From Acinetobacter sp. UBA801 (GTDB taxonomy: Bacteria; Pseudomonadota; Gammaproteobacteria; Pseudomonadales; Moraxellaceae), in assembly GCA_002296655.1 (NCBI GenBank), contig DBIN01000030.1:1-35923 (forward strand): a stretch of DNA of 35,923 nt, read 5' to 3'. Made by a program: the position numbers and the translations under genes. Positions 19,187 through 27,469 of the stretch are shown one piece after another. The notes under the pieces are model-generated. The model saw only the letters and a program-made list of their open reading frames with translations, had not been told where the DNA came from and did no database searches. How positions within the stretch are numbered: position 1 is the stretch's first letter; each line of letters starts with the position of its first letter.

Positions 19187-19381
19187 AAAAAAAACTTGAC
19201 CCGTTGTCAGATGATTTCAAAACATCTGTAACAACATGATCAAGGTCTTGCCTACATAGAGCGGACTTGTGTCAACAAGTCTGTGCGCTATGCTCAGCGT
19301 CCGACTTTTTGCAAAGTGTAATGACGAAACGCTGACACGTTAAAGTTATATTTTAACGCTTGGAGGAGGCTACTCCCCTTG
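19187..19381 (-). ncRNA. yybP-ykoY-type manganese riboswitch with terminator platform
   Basis: The terC leader holds the family's conserved 5' element, AAGGGGAGTAGCC (minus strand, about 19368-19380), and 3' element, GGCAAGACCTTG (19241-19252). CAAGG (19377-19381) and CCTTG (19241-19245) pair as helix P1 enclosing about 130 bases. Directly after it, CTTGA..GTTGT..CAGATG can pair with CATCTG-ACAAC..TCAAG (about 19195-19245) and is followed by eight T (19187-19194), a terminator. The 5' foot of the terminator reuses the CTTG of P1, so aptamer folding and termination exclude each other. Manganese binding should stabilise P1 and switch terC on. Conserved elements are seen; ligand and mechanism follow from the family. 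Confidence 0.8.
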
Positions 19382-19557
19382 TTCAACATAATTTGGGATT
19401 AGGACTCTGCCTAAATCTGCGCAAAGCATTACATAATTTTAAGTGTTGTGCAATTGATTCTGCATGGTAAATCATTTTAATTTGTACAAATTCAGCACAA
19501 TACTTCGTAAAGATTGTGGCAAATTGAAAAAATAGATTAAATTTGATAGGTGGACTT

Positions 19558-19839
19558 ATGCAAATTCAACATCAAGAAACCCAACGTGGTGGCGAGTTTT
19601 TTATTGAGCGAGATGGTCGGCATATTGCTGAAATTACTTATCAATATCAAGATGATCACACTATTTTAGCAGATCATACTTGGGTCGATTTGACATTACG
19701 TGGCCAAGGGGTTGCCTGTCAACTATTAGATATTTTGGTCGCCTTTGCACGTGAAAAGCAGCTAAAAATTGTGCCTGTTTGCTCTTATGTTGAGACGGTT
19801 TTTGAAACGGATACACAATATGCCGATGTCGTGGCTTAA
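19558..19839 (+). CDS. Small GNAT-type N-acetyltransferase (YidJ/Gcn5-related)
   Basis: A 93-residue protein with the compact single-domain fold of the PF14542 group: FFIERDGRHIAEITYQYQ, then HTWVDLTLRGQGVACQLLDI, which carries the acetyl-CoA loop (R-G-x-G-V-A), and the terminal LKIVPVCSYVETVF. These small acyltransferase-like proteins have no firm substrate. I start at ATG 19558, preceded by AGGTGG; an upstream in-frame start would add MIGGL and overlap that site. It is divergent from terC and its riboswitch leader. Confidence 0.85.
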   Translation: MQIQHQETQRGGEFFIERDGRHIAEITYQYQDDHTILADHTWVDLTLRGQGVACQLLDILVAFAREKQLKIVPVCSYVETVFETDTQYADVVA

Positions 19840-19844
19840 AAACA

Positions 19845-20182
19845 TTATTTTTTAATCAGTATTGTTGAGCTGACCTGTTTTTCTACATACATTTTTTTTA
19901 AGTAGATCAAAAGGTAAGGTATGACATACATCCCAATCAGCATGCTGAATAAGAAAAATTTCATCATCACCCAATCATTCAGTGCAATACATAAACCACT
20001 GATAAGCGCAATACAAAACCAGTGGAAAAAAATAAGCTCACCCACTGCTTTAAACTTAGCCCTAATACAAATGAGGAAATTAGTATATTTATTTCTTCAT
20101 TCAGACCTAGACGGTGAAAGCCAATCAGCATACACAAATAAGCGATTAATAAAAATGATGTGGTAAGCACATCTTTGAGCAT
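19845..20182 (-). pseudogene. Small membrane protein with a frameshift
   Basis: From ATG 20182 (GGAG six bases upstream) the frame reads MLKDVLTTSFLLIAYLCMLI through NEEINILISSFVLGLS, then turns into poor sequence and stops at 19979. A second frame picks up in the overlap as RAKFKAVGELIFFHWFCIA and runs through two more helices to KKMYVEKQVSSTILIKK, stopping at 19845. Joining them gives one protein of about 112 residues with four membrane helices, so a one-base frameshift near 20040-20090 is the simplest reading. Two separate overlapping genes is the alternative, but the second half has no start signal. Family not recognised. Confidence 0.55.
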
Positions 20183-20391
20183 GACTTTCTCCAAAAACTA
20201 AAACAAAACCGCACTTTAAATTGAATGTATGTTAAAAGATGCTACACCTACACCATAGTGGTAAAAGTAGGGTTGAATTGTCAGCCATAAATTACAATTG
20301 ATTAAAAAATAATCAAAACCACAAAATAATGAGTGATTATTTGAGTCTTTTATCTTAATTTTGTGACCAGTTTACATTTAATGAGTGTGAT

Positions 20392-20865
20392 ATGTTAATC
20401 AGGTTGTGTTATGCGAGTACCCGAATAGAACATCAAAATGATTTGCTCCAAGACTTCAGTGATATTTTGACAACAGCTCGCCAATTTAATGCTGCACAAC
20501 ACATTTATGGGGTACTTTATTATGCTGAAGGTCATTTTTTTCAGTGTTTAGAAGGTGAACAACAGCAGGTCGAGAAATTATTTGAGCGTATTCAACAAGA
20601 CCCGCGCCATCGTGATGTATTTCGCTTCCCTGACCAAATACTTGAGCATATCCTTTTTTCAGAATGGTCTATGAAATATGTGCATAAACATAGTCAAATT
20701 TCGAGTTTATTTAAAAAGCTCGGCTTTGATGTTTTTCTACCACATCGTTTGGACGAAAAGACGGTGCAGCAATTTTTAGCATTACTTTTGGATTTAGAAC
20801 AAACCATCTTGCCTGAAAAATCTCAACGGGGTTATAAAAATAGAGGTTATTCAAACTTTTTCTAA
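20392..20865 (+). CDS. blsA: BLUF-domain blue-light photoreceptor, BlsA-like
   Basis: A 157-residue flavin-binding light sensor made of one BLUF domain and a short helical tail, closely resembling A. baumannii BlsA. The flavin-site residues fall at the canonical positions: Tyr7 (LCYAS), Asn33 (FN), Gln51 (FFQCLEGE) and Trp92 (EWSMKYV). The tail ends KNRGYSNFF, as in BlsA-type proteins. There is no output domain, so it should signal by protein-protein contact; BlsA is known to control motility, biofilm and iron uptake through regulators such as Fur. It stands alone with its own terminator at 20926-20962. Confidence 0.9.
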   Translation: MLIRLCYASTRIEHQNDLLQDFSDILTTARQFNAAQHIYGVLYYAEGHFFQCLEGEQQQVEKLFERIQQDPRHRDVFRFPDQILEHILFSEWSMKYVHKHSQISSLFKKLGFDVFLPHRLDEKTVQQFLALLLDLEQTILPEKSQRGYKNRGYSNFF

Positions 20866-20925
20866 ATTTAGTTTGTAGAGCACCATTGGTATTTGACCGC
20901 TTTATACTGGAATCCGTTTAAATAT

Positions 20926-20962
20926 AAAAAAGCCGATCTATAGTATGAAGATTAGCTTTTTT
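20926..20962 (+). terminator. Terminator after the BLUF gene
   Basis: AAAAAAGC (20926-20933) pairs with GCTTTTTT (20955-20962), with an inner ATCT/AGAT helix, and ends in T residues; 61 bases past the stop codon. Confidence 0.7.
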
Positions 20963-20982
20963 ATCATGCAATAAAGCCAAGA

Positions 20983-21051
20983 TTATTCGTAATTAACCGT
21001 CACTTTCAGGGCTTTTTCATCTGAAGGATGCTTAAACACATCATAGGCTTT
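20983..21051 (-). pseudogene. C-terminal remnant of a zinc-type alcohol dehydrogenase
   Basis: The minus strand encodes KAYDVFKHPSDEKALKVTVN followed by YE and a stop at 20983-20985. This resembles the last ~22 residues of medium-chain alcohol dehydrogenases (A-Y-D-x-F ... A-L-K-V). Directly upstream is an in-frame stop, and no other part of the enzyme is present. Too short for certainty. Confidence 0.45.
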
Positions 21052-21400
21052 TCAAATTCTGAAAATTAAAATGGTGTGTTGCTAATTTTTCTAAAGGCGA
21101 TTTACCTGAACAGCAGTTTTTAAAAGCATGTCTGTCGTATATTGGCATTCACCAAACCCGTGGTGATGGTCAGTTTTTTAATCCAGTGTTTGTTTAACCC
21201 AAAATTCATCGACTTATTTGTATTGGTTTTATAATGATTTGACCATATTTCTTAGTAATGGTGATGAAAGACATCCAGCAGCCAACCTGTTGCAATTGTC
21301 ATGCTCGCAGGATGTTATTCTTCTAAGGTAACAGGACAAGATGACAAGTTCATTAGCAAAATCGTTGCTTTTCAAAAATAATATATAAATTTATAATATA
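21052..21400. other. Gene-free debris between the BLUF gene and mpl
   Basis: No intact gene. On the plus strand a frame around 21091-21197 ends KACLSYIGIHQTRGDGQFF then NPVFV and a stop, which looks like a protein C terminus without its start. On the minus strand a short stretch near 21260-21312 reads SMTIATGWLLDVFHHHY before a stop. Together with the dehydrogenase remnant these suggest a former gene region eroded by deletions. I could not name the parents. Confidence 0.4.
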
Positions 21401-21401
21401 T

Positions 21402-21434
21402 AAAAAAGGCCGTATTTTTTCAAAAACGGCCTTT
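21402..21434 (-). terminator. Terminator of mpl
   Basis: AAAGGCCGT (21405-21413) and ACGGCCTTT (21426-21434), 12-base loop, followed on the minus strand by a T run (21402-21407). It lies 16 bases past the mpl stop. Confidence 0.9.
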
Positions 21435-21450
21435 AAATGACATTGATGGT

Positions 21451-22821
21451 TTAAGCGCTGTGTTGCAATGCCTGCATCAGTTTTTGGTGCAAGCCACCAA
21501 ACCCACCATTGGACATGATCACGACTGCATCGCCCTCACCTGCTTGGCTGACGATGGTTTGAATGATCTCATCCAAAGTATTGGCCACCATAGCATGATT
21601 GTCTGCCGCGGCAACCACGGGTTGTAAATCCCAGTCTAAGCCTTCAGGTTGATACCAGATCACGGCATCGGCCAAACGAGCCGAATAGGCTAAGCCATCT
21701 TTATGACTGCCCATGCGCATGGTGTTGGAACGTGGTTCGATAATTGCCCACAATTTACGTTCACCTAAACGTTTGCGTGCACCTTCGAGAGTCGTTTCAA
21801 TGGCAGTTGGGTGGTGGGCAAAGTCATCGTACACTTCAATGCCGCGCGGTGTGCCGAGTAATTCCATACGGCGCTTGACCCCACCAAAATTGGATAGCGC
21901 AATACATGCCGTTTCAATTGAAACACCGACATGCTCGGCTGCGGCAATGGTAGCTAAAGCATTGGCAACACTGTGCTGCCCTGTCATATTCCAGCGCACT
22001 TCGCCTTTGACTACACCATTTTGTAGGACGTTAAAGTGTGAACCATCTGCTGTAAGTTGTTCTGCATACAGTTCTGCATTTGGCTGTGCATCGAGCGAAG
22101 TACGCAGCACAGGCGTCCAGCAACCCATCTCCAGCACTTCATCAATATTGTTTTCTGTAATTGGGGCAATAATGCGGCCTTCACTTGGAATGGTTCGCAC
22201 CAAATGATGGAATTGTTTCTGAATTGCAGCCAAATCATCAAAAATATCGGCATGGTCAAATTCAAGGTTATTTAAAATGGCCGTTTTAGGATGGTAGTGC
22301 ACGAACTTAGAGCGTTTATCAAAAAATGCGGAGTCGTACTCATCTGCTTCTACACAGAAGTATTTGCCAGCACCTAAACGTGCACTTTCGCTAAAGCCCA
22401 ACGGAACGCCGCCAATTAAAAAGCCAGGTTCTAAGCCTGCCTGATCTAACACCCACGCCAGCATGGTGGTGGTGGTGGTTTTACCGTGCGTGCCTGCAAC
22501 GCCCAGTACATGCTTACCTTGCAAGACATGATCGGCCAGAAACTGTGGGCCAGAAATATACGGCAAACCTGCATTGAGCATGTATTCAATCGCATCAATC
22601 CCGCGTTTCATGGCATTGCCGACAATCACCAAGTCAGGATGCGGTTGTAAATGGCTGCGGTCATAGCCTTGCATTAAAGTAATGCCTGCATTTTCTAGTT
22701 GGGTCGACATCGGTGGATATACGTTTTGGTCTGAACCTGTGACGGTATGTCCTAAATCACGGGCTAAAAGTGCCAAAGAGCCCATAAATGTGCCACAAAT
22801 ACCCAAAATATGCAGATGCAT
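21451..22821 (-). CDS. mpl: UDP-MurNAc:L-Ala-gamma-D-Glu-meso-Dap ligase (murein recycling)
   Basis: Cytoplasmic ligase that attaches the recycled murein tripeptide directly to UDP-MurNAc. The 456-residue protein is a Mur ligase: Rossmann start MHLHILGICGTFMGSLALLA, ATP loop VAGTHGKTTTTTM near residue 112, the FCVEADEYDSAFFDKRSKFV stretch and the domain 3 element YDDFAHHPTAIETTL. CGTFMG in the first motif and the overall length separate Mpl from MurC. It is a single-gene unit with its own terminator. The MltB-type transglycosylase 4 kb away generates the kind of fragments this pathway recycles. Confidence 0.95.
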   Translation of the reverse strand: MHLHILGICGTFMGSLALLARDLGHTVTGSDQNVYPPMSTQLENAGITLMQGYDRSHLQPHPDLVIVGNAMKRGIDAIEYMLNAGLPYISGPQFLADHVLQGKHVLGVAGTHGKTTTTTMLAWVLDQAGLEPGFLIGGVPLGFSESARLGAGKYFCVEADEYDSAFFDKRSKFVHYHPKTAILNNLEFDHADIFDDLAAIQKQFHHLVRTIPSEGRIIAPITENNIDEVLEMGCWTPVLRTSLDAQPNAELYAEQLTADGSHFNVLQNGVVKGEVRWNMTGQHSVANALATIAAAEHVGVSIETACIALSNFGGVKRRMELLGTPRGIEVYDDFAHHPTAIETTLEGARKRLGERKLWAIIEPRSNTMRMGSHKDGLAYSARLADAVIWYQPEGLDWDLQPVVAAADNHAMVANTLDEIIQTIVSQAGEGDAVVIMSNGGFGGLHQKLMQALQHSA

Positions 22822-23090
22822 TCCGCCTTACTCCACTGCTTTTATAGACACATCACTTATCTGTTGTGCTGTTGTCGTGATTAATTTGATTTGAAGCAAC
22901 GATAGCAAGGGTTTTGGCGAAAAGATAGTGATTCTTGTATCTAAACAGCATGATTTTTAAAGTGAGATCTAAGCAGATGTATGACGATGGCAGTGCTTAA
23001 AATTCAGTAGAAGATAAAAAATTTGTCTACGTGTATTTTTAAGGTCGAATCCCCGTAAAATAAACTGAAATTTTTAGATAGTACGGCACA

Positions 23091-23432
23091 ATGTCTTCGG
23101 CACTTTTACTTTTGGTGATTGCAAACTGTTTTATGACCTTGGCTTGGTATGGTCATCTCAAGTTTTTACCGCACGATGCACCGCTGTGGCAGGCCATTTT
23201 ATTCAGTTGGGTGATTGCCCTATTTGAATATAGCTTGATGATTCCAGCCACCCGTTTGTTGGCACAGCATGGCTGGGCGGTAGGTCAAATGAAAATTACC
23301 CAAGAAGTTGTGACTTTATTGGTGTTTGTACCATTTATGATTTTTCTGTTTAAGCAACCATTTAAACTGGATTATTTATGGGCAGCCTTATGTTTATGTG
23401 GTTGCGTGTATTTTGTATTTCGTACACCTTAA
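23091..23432 (+). CDS. DMT-superfamily small membrane protein (DUF486)
   Basis: A 113-residue protein of four membrane helices: SSALLLLVIANCFMTLAWYG, a helix through LWQAILFSWVIALFEYSLM, VVTLLVFVPFMIFLF and YLWAALCLCGCVYFVF. The DUF486 signature is the FEYSLMIPATRLLAQHGWAV segment with the following MKITQEVVTL. Members resemble half of an EamA-type drug/metabolite transporter and probably act as dimers; no substrate is known. It is a lone gene between mpl (divergent) and purE. Confidence 0.88.
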   Translation: MSSALLLLVIANCFMTLAWYGHLKFLPHDAPLWQAILFSWVIALFEYSLMIPATRLLAQHGWAVGQMKITQEVVTLLVFVPFMIFLFKQPFKLDYLWAALCLCGCVYFVFRTP

Positions 23433-23554
23433 AGATGAGTTTTGGTTCGCTTGAATAGCTTTAGGTTCCCCTATTTTGTTTGACTGTTTTTTAATTCTCT
23501 AAAATAACCCGATAAAAATAATCAAAAAAGTCGCTTGAGTAGCCCTGTTTAATT

Positions 23555-23582
23555 TTAACAAGTCGAAAAATCAGTCTATAAT
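23555..23582 (+). promoter_or_regulatory. purEK promoter
   Basis: TTAACA (23555-23560), 16-base spacer, perfect TATAAT (23577-23582). Predicted start near 23589 gives a leader of about 68 bases before purE. Confidence 0.7.
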
Positions 23583-23656
23583 GTGGTGTTCTTATTCAAG
23601 CTTGGCTTTCTCGCCTGAATTTCTCTTTCCTTAGTTTCGTTTCTGGAATATTTGTA

Positions 23657-24169
23657 ATGAACGCGGCCGCTGCACAAGACGCTCCTCTCGTTGGAATTAT
23701 CATGGGTTCTCAATCGGATTGGGCAACTCTCGAACACACTGCCAATATGCTAAAGCAGCTTGGTGTCCCATTTGAAGCGGAAGTCGTTTCTGCACACCGT
23801 ACCCCAGATCGCTTATTTGAATATGCTGAACAAGCGCGTGATCGAGGCATTCAGGTGATTATTGCAGGCGCAGGTGGTGCCGCACACTTACCAGGGATGT
23901 GTGCAGCCAAAACTGATTTACCTGTTTTGGGTGTGCCAGTGAAATCTTCAATTTTAAATGGTGTCGATTCATTACTTTCGATTGTACAAATGCCTGCAGG
24001 TATTGCAGTAGGTACTTTGGCCATTGGTCCTGCGGGAGCAACCAATGCGGCAATTATGGCGGCCCAAATTTTAGGTTTAACCCGTCCAGAGATTGCACAA
24101 AATGTTGCCAATTTCCGTGCCGCACAAACTGAAAAAGTTTCCAGCAACAATATTCCAGGTCAGGCTTAA
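23657..24169 (+). CDS. purE: N5-carboxyaminoimidazole ribonucleotide mutase
   Basis: Moves the carboxyl group of N5-CAIR to carbon, giving CAIR in de novo purine synthesis. The 170-residue protein is a class I Pur[16 protein letters not shown] binds the phosphate, SAHRTPDR carries the catalytic histidine, and [14 protein letters not shown] is the conserved loop. The first ten residues ([10 protein letters not shown]) are a short extension. It is followed 14 bases later by purK, whose product it consumes, and transcription probably starts at the promoter at 23555-23582. Confidence 0.96.
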   Translation: MNAAAAQDAPLVGIIMGSQSDWATLEHTANMLKQLGVPFEAEVVSAHRTPDRLFEYAEQARDRGIQVIIAGAGGAAHLPGMCAAKTDLPVLGVPVKSSILNGVDSLLSIVQMPAGIAVGTLAIGPAGATNAAIMAAQILGLTRPEIAQNVANFRAAQTEKVSSNNIPGQA

Positions 24170-24183
24170 GCGGGACAATTACT

Positions 24184-25305
24184 ATGGATAAGACCATCGG
24201 TATTTTTGGTGGCGGACAATTGGGTCGCATGATGGCGCAGGCGGCCTTACCTTTAAATATTCAATGTACTTTTTTTGAAGCTAGTCAAGATTGTCCTGCG
24301 GCAGCCTTAGGTCAGGTTTTTGCTAGCAAAAGCGAAAATAGCCTACAAGACTTTATACACAGTGCCGATGTATTCAGCCTTGAGTTTGAAAATACACCGT
24401 TGGCAGATGTTGATGTATTGATTAAGCAGAAAGACTTGCATCCACCACGTCAGGCTTTGGCAATTGCTCAAAACCGCTTGCTGGAAAAAGGCTTATTTGA
24501 TGAATTGGCGATTCCTGTTGCGCCGTATAGAGCGGTCAACTCGCTAGAAAGTTTACAGGCTGCTGTCGCTGAACTTGGTCTGCCAATTGTATTAAAAACC
24601 GCAACGGGCGGCTATGATGGCAAAGGTCAGTTTGTATTGCGCAGTGCCGATCAGATTGAACAAGCGTGGGTGGAACTTGGCCCTGCAGGCAGTTTGATTG
24701 CAGAAAGTTTTGTAACTTTTTCACGTGAAGTATCTATTATTGCGGTACGTGGTCAAAATGGTGAAGTTAAAACTTGGCCCTTGGCAGAAAACCATCATCA
24801 CAACGGTATTTTATCGCACTCGATTGTGCCTGCACCAAACAGCGCAGACTTACAGCCTGTGGCGCAAGACTACATCACTCGCCTACTCAATCACTTGAAT
24901 TATGTTGGTGTGTTGACGCTAGAACTGTTTGTGACCGAACAAGGTTTGTATGCCAATGAAATGGCACCTCGCGTGCATAACTCAGGTCATTGGTCTATTG
25001 AAGGTGCCGTGTGTTCGCAATTTGAAAATCATATTCGTGCCGTAGCAGGTTTACCTTTGGGTTCAACTGAAGTGGTACGTCCAACGGTGATGGTCAATAT
25101 TATTGGTCAACATCCAAAAACTGAAGATGTGTTGGCATTGAATGGCGCACATTTGCATTTGTACAATAAAACTGAGCGTGAAGGTCGTAAAATTGGGCAT
25201 ATTACTTTAATGCCGAATGATGCTGCTGAATTGACAGATTTATGCCGCCAATTGGCAAAAATTTTGCCAAATCCTTTGGCACTCAGTGAAGATATGCGCA
25301 TCTAA
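24184..25305 (+). CDS. purK: N5-carboxyaminoimidazole ribonucleotide synthase
   Basis: ATP-grasp enzyme that carboxylates AIR with bicarbonate to N5-CAIR. The 373-residue protein begins with the nucleotide/AIR-binding GIFGGGQLGRMMAQAALPL, has the ATP-grasp stretch IVLKTATGGYDGKGQFVL, the metal/ATP residues in GVLTLELFVTEQG and NEMAPRVHNSGHWSIEG, and ends with the small C-terminal domain (HLYNKTEREGRKIGHITLM). It is translated from the purE transcript and followed by a terminator at 25331-25359. Confidence 0.96.
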   Translation: MDKTIGIFGGGQLGRMMAQAALPLNIQCTFFEASQDCPAAALGQVFASKSENSLQDFIHSADVFSLEFENTPLADVDVLIKQKDLHPPRQALAIAQNRLLEKGLFDELAIPVAPYRAVNSLESLQAAVAELGLPIVLKTATGGYDGKGQFVLRSADQIEQAWVELGPAGSLIAESFVTFSREVSIIAVRGQNGEVKTWPLAENHHHNGILSHSIVPAPNSADLQPVAQDYITRLLNHLNYVGVLTLELFVTEQGLYANEMAPRVHNSGHWSIEGAVCSQFENHIRAVAGLPLGSTEVVRPTVMVNIIGQHPKTEDVLALNGAHLHLYNKTEREGRKIGHITLMPNDAAELTDLCRQLAKILPNPLALSEDMRI

Positions 25306-25330
25306 GCTTATACATAATCGAAAAATCATA

Positions 25331-25359
25331 AAAAAGCGTTCAATATTGAGCGCTTTTTT
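25331..25359 (+). terminator. Terminator of purEK
   Basis: AAAAAGCGTTCAA (25331-25343) and TTGAGCGCTTTTT (25346-25358) give a 13-bp stem with one G-U pair and a two-base loop as drawn (in practice a larger loop), followed by T; 26 bases past the purK stop. Confidence 0.85.
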
Positions 25360-25556
25360 ATCTCTTAGATTCTCAAATGAAGTGCAACAAATTTTAAATC
25401 TTACTATATCAATACTTTCTACCGTTTATCAGTAGCCAATTGACCCTGTAATTCTGGCTTGATTAAGATAGATTTGTTCTAAGCAACAAAAATAACTGTA
25501 TCCAACAGTGGTTCTCAATAAAAATACAAACAAGTTTGTTAGGCCAAGACAGTAGT

Positions 25557-26096
25557 AATGAATTCAAAACTTTAAATTCAAATGGCGGTTTTTAAATTTA
25601 AAGCTATGGTGTAACTTTGAATTTAAATATGGCAAATGAATTTAAAAATGGGTAAATAGTTTTGAATTTAAATAAAAATATTGGTTGTTGTAGTCTTTAA
25701 ATTTAAAAAACTGCTTTTAAATTCAAATCAATAGACTTCTTGCGTTAGTCAAATTTTAAGCAGTCAAAAGCTATATTTATAAGGTTTTAGCCAATTCAAA
25801 AATTAGATAAAACTATACTTTCGCAAGAGGTCTAATTACTTCGGGAAATGCAATATATATCTAGTTTTGTGGATAACTTTTCTCATCTTAATTTGAATTC
25901 AAACTTTAAATTTATAAACCTATCGTTTGACTGCAATTTGAATTTAAAAATAAAAAATATGTCACTTGTGGATAAGTGTTTTGAATTTAAAAAAGCAGAA
26001 ATGAATTTAAAACTGAAAAATGAATTTAAAGTTACAGATTTTCATCTGATCTCTATGGCTGAAGGTGTTATGGTAAAGCCAAGATTTAAATTCAAA
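25557..26096. repeat. Array of the palindrome TTTRAATTYAAA with two DnaA boxes
   Basis: Within 540 gene-free bases the 12-mer TTTRAATTYAAA occurs ten times exactly: starts at 25571, 25591, 25616, 25661, 25696, 25716, 25892, 25937, 25980 and 26085. Close variants start at 25557, 25635, 25905, 26000 and 26019; four of these read AATGAATTYAAA. The copy at 25892 (TTTGAATTCAAA) is a perfect palindrome. Two perfect DnaA boxes in minus orientation lie at 25868-25876 and 25967-25975. Two exact and three near copies of the same 12-mer sit among the DnaA boxes of oriC. The array ends 18 bases before the transglycosylase gene at 26114, so it may be its control region, a DnaA-binding locus, or a site for a nucleoid protein. 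Copies and positions are seen; function is open. Confidence 0.75.
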
Positions 26097-26113
26097 ACAC
26101 ATCAAAGGGTATT

Positions 26114-27400
26114 ATGCATCGTTTCGCTATGATTTTTGCGACTGCTGCAATGGCAGCTACTCAGGTTCAGGCAGAACTGATTATCAATGGAAAATCTGTC
26201 ACCGTAACACCAGCGGTCAGTACATCTGCAAATTTTCAACCACAAAACCATTTTCAAAGTTGTTTGGCCAATTTACGCAGCCAAGCCATTGACAAAGGGG
26301 TGAGTGGTAGCAGTTATGATCGCTATACTCAAAATCTCAGTCCAGATTATTCCGTCATTGAGCGTTTAAATTACCAACCTGAATTTTCTACGCCAATCTG
26401 GGATTATCTTTCAGGCTTAGTGGATGATGAGCGTGTGCAGGCGGGGCAGCAGAAATTGGCACAGCACCGAGATGTGCTTAATCGTGTTGCTGCAGCCTAT
26501 GGCGTACCTGCAGAAACCGTAGTGGCGGTTTGGGGTGTAGAAAGTAACTTTGGTGCGATTTCAGGATCATATCCATTATTACAAGCGCTAGGTACCTTGA
26601 GCTGTGAAGGACGCCGTCAAAGTTATTTCCGTGGTGAGTTTTTTACCACCATGCGTTTATTACAACGTGGCGATGTCACTGAATCACAATTAAAAGGCTC
26701 ATGGGCAGGAGCGTTTGGGCATACCCAGTTTATGCCATCGACCTATGATGAATTGGCGGTCGATTTTGATGGTGATGGTCGCCGTGACTTGGTGTCTAGT
26801 ATTCCAGATGCTTTGGCTTCCACCGCTAACTTCTTAAAACGTCGCGGCTGGCAAACAGGACAGCCGTGGGGCTTTGAAGTCAAGGTACCTGCGGGTATGT
26901 CTTTGAGTGGTGAAGGGCGACGCAATAAAAAATCTCTCAGCAGTTGGGTCAATCGTGGCTTGACCCGTGCAGATGGTTCGGCATTGATTCAGGGCAATTT
27001 ATCGGATAGTAGTCAGGCAGGCTTGATGGCGCCTGCGGGTGCGAATGGCCCTGTATTCTTAGTGTTTAGAAACTTCGATGCCATTTATAGCTATAACGCA
27101 GCAGAAAGTTATGCCTTAGCGATTGCGCATTTATCAGATCGTTTAATGGGGCAGTCTGCATTTCACACCGCTTGGCCAACCGATGACGCAGGTACATCTC
27201 GTGCAGAACGTCGTGAAATTCAACGCTTTTTGTTAAGTCGTGGTTATGACATTGGTGAAGTGGATGGCTTAATTGGCGACAAAACCCGTCAAGCGATTCG
27301 TCAAGAACAGATTCGACTCGGCTTAGCTGCAACAGGTCGGGCAGGGCAGCAAATTTTAACAGCATTCCGTAGTGAAGCGGCCAAACAAATGATGCAATAA
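26114..27400 (+). CDS. MltB-family lytic murein transglycosylase with peptidoglycan-binding domain
   Basis: Periplasmic enzyme that cleaves the MurNAc-GlcNAc bond of peptidoglycan to form 1,6-anhydro ends. The 428-residue precursor has a signal peptide (MHRFAMIFATAAMAATQVQA), a family 3 (MltB-type) catalytic domain with the catalytic Glu in VAVWGVESNFGAISGSYP near residue 146 and the conserved GSWAGAFGHTQFMPSTYDE and DFDGDGRRDLVSS segments, and a C-terminal PG_binding_1 domain (about 365-425: IQRFLLSRGYDIGEVDGLIG). No lipobox is seen, so it is probably soluble. ATG 26114 has AGGG six bases upstream. The preceding 540 bases are the AT palindrome array. Confidence 0.93.
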   Translation: MHRFAMIFATAAMAATQVQAELIINGKSVTVTPAVSTSANFQPQNHFQSCLANLRSQAIDKGVSGSSYDRYTQNLSPDYSVIERLNYQPEFSTPIWDYLSGLVDDERVQAGQQKLAQHRDVLNRVAAAYGVPAETVVAVWGVESNFGAISGSYPLLQALGTLSCEGRRQSYFRGEFFTTMRLLQRGDVTESQLKGSWAGAFGHTQFMPSTYDELAVDFDGDGRRDLVSSIPDALASTANFLKRRGWQTGQPWGFEVKVPAGMSLSGEGRRNKKSLSSWVNRGLTRADGSALIQGNLSDSSQAGLMAPAGANGPVFLVFRNFDAIYSYNAAESYALAIAHLSDRLMGQSAFHTAWPTDDAGTSRAERREIQRFLLSRGYDIGEVDGLIGDKTRQAIRQEQIRLGLAATGRAGQQILTAFRSEAAKQMMQ

Positions 27401-27416
27401 GTGGTTGCGATTGCAT

Positions 27417-27446
27417 AAAAAGGTCTGCGAATACGCAGACCTTTTT
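27417..27446. terminator. Bidirectional terminator
   Basis: AAAAAGGTCTGCG (27417-27429), tetraloop AATA, CGCAGACCTTTTT (27434-27446): perfect 13-bp stem between the convergent transglycosylase and the acidic hypothetical gene. Confidence 0.95.
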
Positions 27447-27469
27447 AATTTCTGTTTTAAAACAGGTGT

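Noticed and set aside
24717-24732. TTTTTCACGTGAAGTA in purK as another parS site.
   Set aside because: Three mismatches to the consensus, two of them in the conserved right half-site.
25848-26132. A 94-codon plus-strand frame rich in Asn, Lys and Phe upstream of the transglycosylase.
   Set aside because: Its residues are produced by the repeated TTTRAATTYAAA units and DnaA boxes, and it overlaps the true gene start in another frame; no ribosome-binding site is evident.
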